NCBI GenBank assembly: GCA_034509925.1
Contig: CM067538.1
Coordinates: 3,215,001-3,279,000, forward strand
Reading direction: 5' to 3'
Origin: Hirudinaria manillensis
Lineage: Eukaryota > Annelida > Clitellata > Hirudinida > Hirudinidae
DNA length: 64,000 bases
Of the stretch, positions 56,042-64,000 are shown in pieces. Position 1 is the first letter of the stretch. Each line of letters begins with the position of its first letter. The notes under the pieces are model-generated. The model saw only the letters and a program-made list of their open reading frames with translations, was not told the origin of the DNA and made no database searches. Both the position numbers and the translations under genes were made by a program.

Positions 56042-56535
56042 CAAAAGGACTGACAAATTCAGCAAAACGTATGCTGAATAAATAAATAAATGTCGATCCT
56101 CAAGAAATATTTTGATGTCTTTTTCCCACAGGGAGACTATAGCAGTCTTCGATCAATTATGTTCCGCGCGACTTGAAAGGTCGTTTGTCTGTGTGGGAAC
56201 AACAGGTTGCAACTTTTTTTTTTTTTAGCAAACTGCCATTCCCGGCATTTGTGCAAATTTCAGCAACTTTAAACGACGTTCCTCACTGCAATAAATATTT
56301 TATTACGCCCACAACAAATAAGAGTTTCCTTTGCAAATAAATAGACTAGCTTAAATGTAACCGCTATAAATAAAATTAACTGCTAGAATTCCGTAGCAAT
56401 TAATTATTGATACAGTAGCCCAGTCACAAAAATTTATAAACTCAAGATTTTATGCATATAGCAAAAAAAAGAACAAGAAGCCAATTTTTAAATTTATGTA
56501 ACAAAAGGATTGCTAAAGATGCAGCAAACAACAGA
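56042..56535. other. Non-coding stretch, 3' side of TMED9
   Basis: A minus-strand AATAAA lies at 56297-56302, about 235 bp after the TMED9 stop, and may serve as its polyadenylation signal. Nothing else is recognised. Confidence 0.4.
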
Positions 56536-58795
56536 TCAAACAAGTTTTTTGGCTTTAAAGAATCCTTTAAGGTGATTCATTTGCCAAAAACCAGTGACTA
56601 CTAATATGAATAATTGTATGAGAGCCCACCAAAGCACTCTCTGATTTGTACTTTCACTTGTCTCCCTGAATCTTTCCTCTCGAAACTAAAATGACAAAAA
56701 AGGGCTATTTATTTACTAATTTGTCTCAATAAATGCCAAATAATAACAAATAAAACTTCCCTAATAAATCCAAAATATAAAAGAAAATTAACCCCCTAAT
56801 GTGCCATTAAGTAAGTTATATCTCTGGATTTAAAAAGTATCACTTAAAACATTACCCTCTGGTAATTCTGCTCCTTTGATATCATTTCAACTTGATCAAG
56901 CAACTGTCTGACCCTAAGCTGTAGCTCAGAGAGTTTGTCTTTTGAAGCAATCTCTTGATAGTCATTTGCTCTTTCACCGACTTGAATATTTAGATGTACT
57001 CTCTATCAAATAGCAAGTTATAAAAAGAATTTAAATCTCCAAATTAAGCATCACTTACTGAGCCAAAACAATTAAGTAAAAATTCACGCTAACATAAATC
57101 TAAATAGTATATAGGGTAAAAGTATCACAAGACACATCTCTGACCATGGATTCACTACCCATAAACAAAGTAAAAAATTCAGATCGATCCCAATCTCAGG
57201 AATAATTTTTTAAAATTCTATTCACAAAATCTGAAAAGTATAAACTCACTAGCTGAGTGGTTCCAAACAAATTGGAAGTATTTGCGTGAAGGCAAACAAA
57301 ATGTTCACCCGCCATGTGGGATGTGAAAGAAAATCTTCCTTCTGAAGCATAAGTCTAAACAAATATTGGACTTCATTTAAAATATGCACAATTCAAGAAC
57401 AGACAAGCATTTTTAACAAATCTTTGTAAACTGAATCTGTTTTAATATAATTACTTTTTAATCAAGTTACTCCCAATATACAAATATAGTTGAAAACAAT
57501 TATATTTCAATTCATTTCATTGATATCTCATGGTTTAAGGAGGTTGGTGAACCCAAGCCTATTCTGCATTCCAATCTTTGCAATCCACCTAGTTATTCAC
57601 TACTAGGCAGTTGATTTAACTGACTAATGTCTCGCTAAAGTTTATTTATATAGATTAGGCAGTGATGTTATCGTGGCAAGATGGCGGGATTTTCGAAAAA
57701 AGCGTATAATTTACATGATATAGTTGTGGCATATATATATGAAACTTATATTAAAACACTCCTCTAATCGAGTACTATGTTGTGTCAAAATTTCAAAGCA
57801 ATTGGTTAAGTACTTTCAGAGAATATTTACATGATACAAACGCACATTGCATTTTTATTTATATAGAATATAGATTGCCCAATCCAGCCGAGCATCATTT
57901 TAACAAATATAAAATAAAACTTTCACATGTAATATATCTAAAAGTTTGTGTTCTAGTTAAACACTTTGTCTCAAAGTGATGGAAATTAGAAAACATAATC
58001 AAAAAGTATGTCAATAAAAAATGTTTCAGAATATTGAATAATGTTTGTTAGCAAATTTGCTCTCTACACTATAAAAAAATAAATATTTATAATTAACTAT
58101 TTAATGCTTTAATTCCTAAAATTCTCATTACTTTAATTTTCATTGCTGAAACATGTAATGATGGTCAAAATCATTAAAATAAATACATCAACCCCAGGTT
58201 ATAACAAATATTTGAAAATTTTAAGAAAATTGTTAGTGGGAACGAATGGTGGTTTTTGATAACTTCAGAACATAGATGTAACAAAACGATATTTACAGTT
58301 TAGGTACTTCATTTCCTAAAAAGTTATAATGTCTTGTCTTTATCAGGAATTGCAAATAGCTAGAAACGACTAACTCTTGAAAGCATGGATTTATCATCTG
58401 GATCTCTGACTTCAACGTGCATGCCAAGACCAGAAACAGATGGTATGAATTGATTGGAGTTTGGGTCAAAGATTTCAACCTTGTATTTGCCTTTTATTAA
58501 AATTAAATTGCCAATTAAATGGTTTAAACAACTAGGGTTTACTTATACAATTCACAATTCAATAATTTATCCCACCGAGTGAAAGTAAAAAAGCTTCAGA
58601 GCTACATAATGCATAATATACACTAAAAGGTTAAAAGATATGCATTTGTTCATAAGATTTAGTTATCTCACCAACGACGATGGTTTCGTCCGGGATATCT
58701 TCTATAAAACACTTTTTCTGTGTTTGGGGAATATGAAAATAAAGGCATTCCGCAAGCGAAATCAGAACGGCGAACACGCAGATACGATACATCAT
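56536..58795 (-). CDS. TMED9: p24 family cargo receptor of the TMED4/TMED9 (p24-alpha) type
   Basis: Five exons: 58672-58795, 58375-58490, 57250-57354, 56856-57002, 56536-56685, giving 213 residues in phase. Signal peptide [17 protein letters not shown], then the GOLD domain: [51 protein letters not shown] coiled coil follows ([20 protein letters not shown]), then [16 protein letters not shown], one membrane span and the tail [12 protein letters not shown]. The tail has the FF and KKxx signals for COPII and COPI binding. p24 proteins cycle between ER and Golgi and sort GPI-anchored and other cargo. The 58795 Met was chosen because the signal peptide follows directly; an in-frame Met at 58852 would add 19 residues. 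Confidence 0.95.
57790..57890 (+). repeat. Dispersed retroelement-tail-like repeat, copy 2 (in TMED9 intron)
   Basis: Inverted copy of 50610-50700: TTAAGTACTTTCAGAGAATA, TTTACATGATACAAACGCAC, ATTTTTATTTATATAGAATA. A related ATTTATATAGATTAGG tail lies just upstream at 57641-57657. Confidence 0.65.
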
Positions 58796-60624
58796 AACAA
58801 CCGGAATTTTGCCACGTATGGGAGAGAGAGGAGCTAAATGCAACAGGGGCATATTGCAACACTGTATCCACGGAAGAGCAATAACATTTTAATGTAAAAT
58901 AACCTAATATTACTTATAGAAAAATTTTTATATCTACTCAAACCAGATTTTTGTTGAAATAAATGCAAAAGTACGCAGGGCAACTGAGTTTATTGATTTC
59001 GATGGTGAAAAGTGTTTAAATTTAAGCATTGTTAACTTCTTTAACTTAACGAACTAAATTAAAATTAATTTAATGATGACTGTTGTCATAAATGGGATGA
59101 GACATTTAACTCAAAAGTTCATTTAGTTGTTATAGCAGATCGACTTAATCAAAGAAGTTGCGCGTTGGTTGCAACATTATATAAATATATTAAATATTGA
59201 GAATTTTGTAGTAATTAAGTCGTACATAAATGTTTTTGCTTGTAAATGATTTTTTCTTTGCCATTATTAATTTAAATTGTTAACTGAAATACAAAAGTAC
59301 TTCTGGTTTCCCAAGAATCGTCTGAAGCAGCAACTGCAGCTATTGACTAATAGAGATAATTTGAGAGGCTACAAAAATGCAAGTTTTCCGCTAGAACTAA
59401 ATGTTAAATTTCTTCATCAATGGTTCTCTAATTCTAGAATGCGATGAAGGATGATTTCTGGTTTTATCTTGAAGCATCATTACTTTTTAATCGAACACTA
59501 TGAGGGCTCTCCATAAAGTCACACTCGAGAGGGGGGGAGTTAAGAAATTTTGATTGGGGGAAGGGGGATATATCTATGTGCGTCGTCTTACAAACTCAAA
59601 ATTAAGGTTTTTTGGTTTGGCAATCAACAAAATCGAGAAAATAGTTATAGCTGAGGAAAAAAGGAAAAGACACTGAGTGGCTAGATGAGAATTGAGTTGA
59701 CCTACATATATCAACATGTATATTCAGTCATCCTTTCAGGGACTCCGATGCTGATAATGTGATTAATAACTTAACTTCACCATGGATGGAAATTGAAGTT
59801 GCTCTTCTTTCTTGGTTAGCCATTGACTAGTTAGTTAATAATACTATCAATAAAATTCAGTCTTTTTCAACAACTTAATCGTGGTATGGCTTCCTTTTCT
59901 GATGTGTTGCCATCAATGACTCTTCTGGTGCAGTTTTATTGTGGGAGGCTGGGAGTGGAAGCCACATACCACTGGAATGTAGATTAGTAGTCACATAGGG
60001 GAAGTAAGGATATACTTACTAAATTTGGAGATTAAACATGCTCTTCTTAAGAATAAAAATGGATGAGTGATTTATCAGAAATTTCAGCAAGTTTAGGCAT
60101 ACAATCCAAGCGCAAATAACATAGGGAATTGTGTTTTTGAACCAATAAAAGGAAAAATAACTTACATCCGGTAATAACTATCGCTACCATTACATTATTA
60201 TACATTATTAATATATGCTAAGCATGTATTGAGAAATGCATAATAATTTTGTTGGGAATATTTATCCCAAATTCTTATGAAATAAATTATATGCCTCAAA
60301 ATTAGCAGCACTTTATTTAATATGTGGTACGTTAAACAGGTTTTGAAAAATTTAACCAAGCGGAAAGTTGGTCCAGTTGGTCGATGGATTTCAGGCGTGG
60401 AAGAACTGATGGCATAGAAACTACATAACATCTTATTTTCGCAATTCATATACGTTTCATGTTCGATGTTATAGTATTTATTAATTAGTTGGATTATTCA
60501 TAAAATGTTTTATATAGTATCAGCTTCTGTTTCTGGTTGATCTCGATGTTTAGAGAAGCTTTTGGAGAAGTGGTGAAACATAAAATTCGATTTTCAGTGA
60601 ATTAGTTGAATTTCAGTTTTGATT
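58796..60624. other. Intergenic space, TMED9 to TXNL1-like gene
   Basis: AT-rich, with one purine-rich patch at 59525-59572. No gene or clear repeat family recognised. Confidence 0.4.
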
Positions 60625-62904
60625 TTAGCTGCGTTTGCGGTCCGATTTGAATCTGAAAAAGGCAATTTGATCAACTCTGGTAACATCTCCTTCTTCTTGA
60701 TTACTTTGGATATAAATCTAAAAAAATAACAAAGTGTTATTATTGTACAATTAAAATTAATGCGATATAAACTACGAATTAAAAACTTTAGGGAATTTTA
60801 TAATTTTTAATTTATTGTTGGACTGGGTTGAACCTAAAAATTTTATTCAGGAATAGGGTGAATTTCTAATGACCCTTTTACGGGAAATAATTGAACTCAG
60901 CTAGGCTATTCGTCCAATATAAACGAACCATTTTGATATCATCATAATATAAAAATTGCCTCTAATATACTCTAGGGTGATGGTCCGCTACAGCATGCTC
61001 TGCGGACAAGAGATATTTTCAATGTAAATCTAATTACCTCAATTTCCGGACTATAACCCGCCACTTTTTGAGCAAAAATAAGACTCAAAGGAGCGGGGTT
61101 GGCTATATAAGGGTGTGGGTTATGTATGGATTTTGTCTGAAATCATGGAAGGATAATCACAAGCCTAATGCCTTTCATAAAGCACTTTCCTCACTAAGAT
61201 GTAATGCAATATTCAATAAATAGCCTATTTGGAAATCAAATCAACTTACTGTTACTTTGCAGACACTGTCGGACTTAGTGTTCGTCAAGTGTTTTTTCAG
61301 TTTTAAAACCAATTCGTTTGTAGTAAGACTGCGATCAAGAAAAAATATTTAATATTAAGAGCAAGTCTTTATAAAAAGATTAATTATTTAATTTTAATTT
61401 GATACATTCTTGATAAATCGTAAATCAGCCAGTTTAATTTAGAATCGCGGAGTGAAAATAATGGAGAATAATAGACTGGATTATTTTTCTTAGGACTATT
61501 CAAATTTTGACCGTTATTGAAGCTAAGCAGGATCTTCATTTGGTCCCGGGGGGGGGGGGGAGGGGGGGCATATGCAGAAAGCCACAAAAGCCAAATTGAA
61601 ATCTATTCCATCTCATTTAGAAATTTTAAAAATTAGTTAAACACTGATAAAGCTGTTAAATAATTTATGGCAAAACTAGGATTTCTGAGGATGGAGAGAG
61701 TGAGTTAAAAAAGGGTCAACTTAGTTAATAAATGCTTAATTCAATTTCAGAGATAATCATAATTTCCAATATAACGTTTACAAATATTACACAATTATAT
61801 TATATTAATAAAAATTACAATCTAATAGTTTCTTTAAAAAACCCGCTAAATTGTCATGACTACACCAATAATAACGATATTATACCGCAATTATAAATTA
61901 CTTGAGAATGTCATAAATTGAAAGGTCATCGACAATAGGGAATTAAATGCTAACGCACTATAAGACTTCATCGGGTTCAAACGTTAATATGCTTCTGAAG
62001 TCTGGGTTTGTCTTAATGTTATAGTAAATTGACACAAGTTTTGGCCCACGATCTTTAAAAAAAAATTGCAAGTTATTTTAACTTTGTTTTATTATTAAAT
62101 TCGTCGACACAAGTTTTAATATGTAATTATTAAATTTTTTAAATATTTAATTAAATTTACTAAAATAAAAAGTCTTTTATAAATTAATATTCAAAGTGCC
62201 TTCTGGATGTATTTTAAAGATAGGTAGCTCACGTGCACGGCGCTATATAAATGACATTAATATAATAAATATTATTATTATTATTACTATTATCATGCAT
62301 TGTAGTATTATACAATTATACAAAATTCTGGACAAACCGTTTTAAGGTGTATTATGCTGGCATTATTTATCATTATTATGGCACTATTATTTTAAAAAAT
62401 GTGCTAAATAATACCTTCTGGTCCACTAAACGATATTGATCCCAGGTTAAGATATTCACAAAAAACAACATGGAGAAGTAACTGGCAGTGGACAATTTCA
62501 TCAATATCAAGGATTATCATTATTACGAAGATAAATCGTTACTTGTGGCCCAGATTGAGATTCAATGAATGAGTTTTTACCGGGTTGTAGAACATGATTT
62601 ATTTGGCTCTCTGGTGACAAGTTGAGACCATGGCAAAGCTCAATGGTCTTGCTTTTGATTTTCTTACTTCTCTGGAATATACAAATAGTTTTTGAGGTTT
62701 AAGGCTACATTTTCCAAAGGTTCGCTTGAAGAAACTGGTTTAAAATTCATCATGGACCTTAAAAGCGTTAGTGCATTCGGCGATCTCGAGAACTTTTTGC
62801 TCGAAGGCAGAGGGATCTGCACCACAGAAACTAGTGGTCTTTTCGCCGTTTTCAAAAAAGATAAAGGAGGGAAGACAAGTAATTTTGTAGCATTCCGCGG
62901 AATT
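60625..62904 (-). CDS. TXNL1: Thioredoxin-like protein 1 (thioredoxin + PITH domains), N-terminal exons unresolved
   Basis: Seven exons fit together in phase: 62758-62904, 62543-62671, 62415-62481, 61983-62052, 61250-61328, 61038-61136, 60625-60717. The first gives the C-terminal half of a thioredoxin fold (LPSFIFFENGEK, with the cis-Pro, then FCGADPSAFEQKVLE). The others give a PITH domain: GLNLSPESQINHVL, FIESQSGPQ, LNLGSISFSGPEDRGPKLVS, ILTLTTNELVLKL, PLSLIFAQKVAGY and IYIQSNQEEGDVTRVDQIAF. It ends DRKRS. Vertebrate TXNL1 is a cytosolic thioredoxin that docks on the 26S proteasome through PITH. The exon(s) with the CxxC active site should lie at 62905-63500. A candidate reading (DFKDSENRLTVMAGGNAE, near 63325-63375) lacks the Cys pair. 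Sequence divergence is high compared with neighbours. Confidence 0.7.
61545..61569. repeat. Poly-G tract
   Basis: About 22 G in 25 bases in a TXNL1-like intron. A run this long is prone to length error and could form a G-quadruplex on the plus strand. Confidence 0.8.
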
Positions 62905-64000
62905 CTGCAAATGCGAAAGATTTGCGTTCCAACCATGAAAGATTAAATGTTTAAAATAAATACATTAAATATTTTTTCATATATATATATATATATATAA
63001 ATATTTCTTGATTTTTTGCAAAAATTTGTCATGCCATGGGGTTTTTGCTTTACCAGGATCCTAAACCTTACTGCTAAACCTACTTCACTCAATTCAAATC
63101 AATTATGGTTGCAATCAATCAGTTAGAGTTGCCAGTAAGAAATATCACTTCAAATAAAATCTGTTTAAACTTGCAATAGCGTTCGACTTAGGATATTTCC
63201 CAAACCTGTCCAAAAAAAAACCGAAGCTTTATGATTTGACCCCCAAATCACTGGTAAGCTAATTTTGGGCACATTATTTAGGGATCATGGGTTTTCGGAG
63301 CGATAAATTAAAAGTTTTGTTCACTTTCTGCGTTCCCACCAGCCATCACTGTCAGTCGGTTTTCAGAATCCTTGAAGTCTGAAAAATTCTGATGAAAGTC
63401 CTTTTGGGTATCTTCTTTCAAAAACAGATTAGTTACATTCGTGTTAAATATGATTTCAATGCTCTTCATTCTATCACTGAAATGTCTCCAAAGATGAAGA
63501 TGCAGTTAGGATTTTTCGTCATTGCTTGCTTGCTGTCACGACTGTCACATTTTAGAAATCAAGCTTCCAAATCTAGACGTGCTTTTGAAATTCAGTGTTC
63601 TTTTTAGGGTTTAACTACATGTGCAAAATTACATTTCATGATGTTTATTTATGTTATTTTGTCAGACAATTTTCATTTACTCTTTGTTTGCTTAGCTGGC
63701 CGGGAATCACTTTTTTATTGCTCTTTTTGTTGTCTATGGAGCTGAAAGGAAGTCTTTAAATTTCGATCTATTTAGATTTAGATCGATTTAGATCTATTTA
63801 GATATTTTAACAGATAAAATACAGGGCAAAATAAAAACTTTCGAGCAACGTTTTATCAACATAAAGTCTACGACTAGGAGAGTCAAGAAACAATTGATGG
63901 CCGAAGATATGGACAGAAAATGGTACATTATGGGGCAGCATGGCAAAAAAGCCCTTTGACAATTTGGGTTGTTGAATATTATGTTTGGTTAGCAAAATGG
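62905..64000. other. Right edge, expected 5' part of the TXNL1-like gene
   Basis: It contains a (TA)n run at 62979-62998 and possible but unproven upstream exons of the TXNL1-like gene: an acceptor-like TTTTTGGACAG before a KYPKSNAIASLN reading near 63150-63190, and the 63325-63375 candidate. No separate gene is seen. Confidence 0.35.

Overview
This window is nuclear DNA of an invertebrate animal. The coding exons are short, split by AT-rich GT-AG introns, and the gene set is metazoan: a Cys-loop acetylcholine receptor subunit, cysteine-string protein DNAJC5, the piRNA factor TDRKH and the p24 cargo receptor TMED9. I cannot name the phylum from sequence alone. Nearly every recognised gene could be assembled exon by exon with consistent reading phases.

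Layout: (1) 1-667, 5' end of TDRKH (minus). (2) 2550-6425, TMX3, an ER membrane thioredoxin (plus, 13 exons). (3) About 6.9-18.5 kb is a transposon-rich block. It holds repeat modules A and B, a Merlin DNA transposon with intact ends and target-site duplication, an internally deleted Ty3-type LTR element with a second Merlin fragment in its LTR, an unrecognised 7-exon gene (14960-17365) encoding 444 residues with a metal-finger-like C-terminal half, and a decayed copy of a CK2alpha exon. (4) 18641-22158 DESI2 (plus) faces 22859-26977 CK2alpha (minus). (5) 29829-31612 EF-1alpha (plus) faces DNAJC5 (minus), with stop codons only about 90 bp apart. (6) From 31.7 kb to the right edge seven consecutive genes lie on the minus strand: DNAJC5, PSMA2, HSP90B1 (GRP94), a non-alpha nicotinic receptor subunit, an RMDN-family protein, TMED9 and a TXNL1-like protein.

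Functional themes: three genes serve the ER and early secretory pathway (TMX3, GRP94, TMED9). TMX3 and TMED9 end in dilysine retrieval signals; GRP94 ends in an EDEL variant. Others are housekeeping (EF-1alpha, PSMA2, CK2alpha) or synaptic (DNAJC5, nAChR).

The best candidate for something undescribed is the 444-residue gene with its flanking repeats and the adjacent CK2alpha fragment. Together they look like a transposon-derived, possibly gene-capturing unit. Other notable points are two GC-AG introns, and an hAT-like insertion that makes up almost all of one receptor intron.
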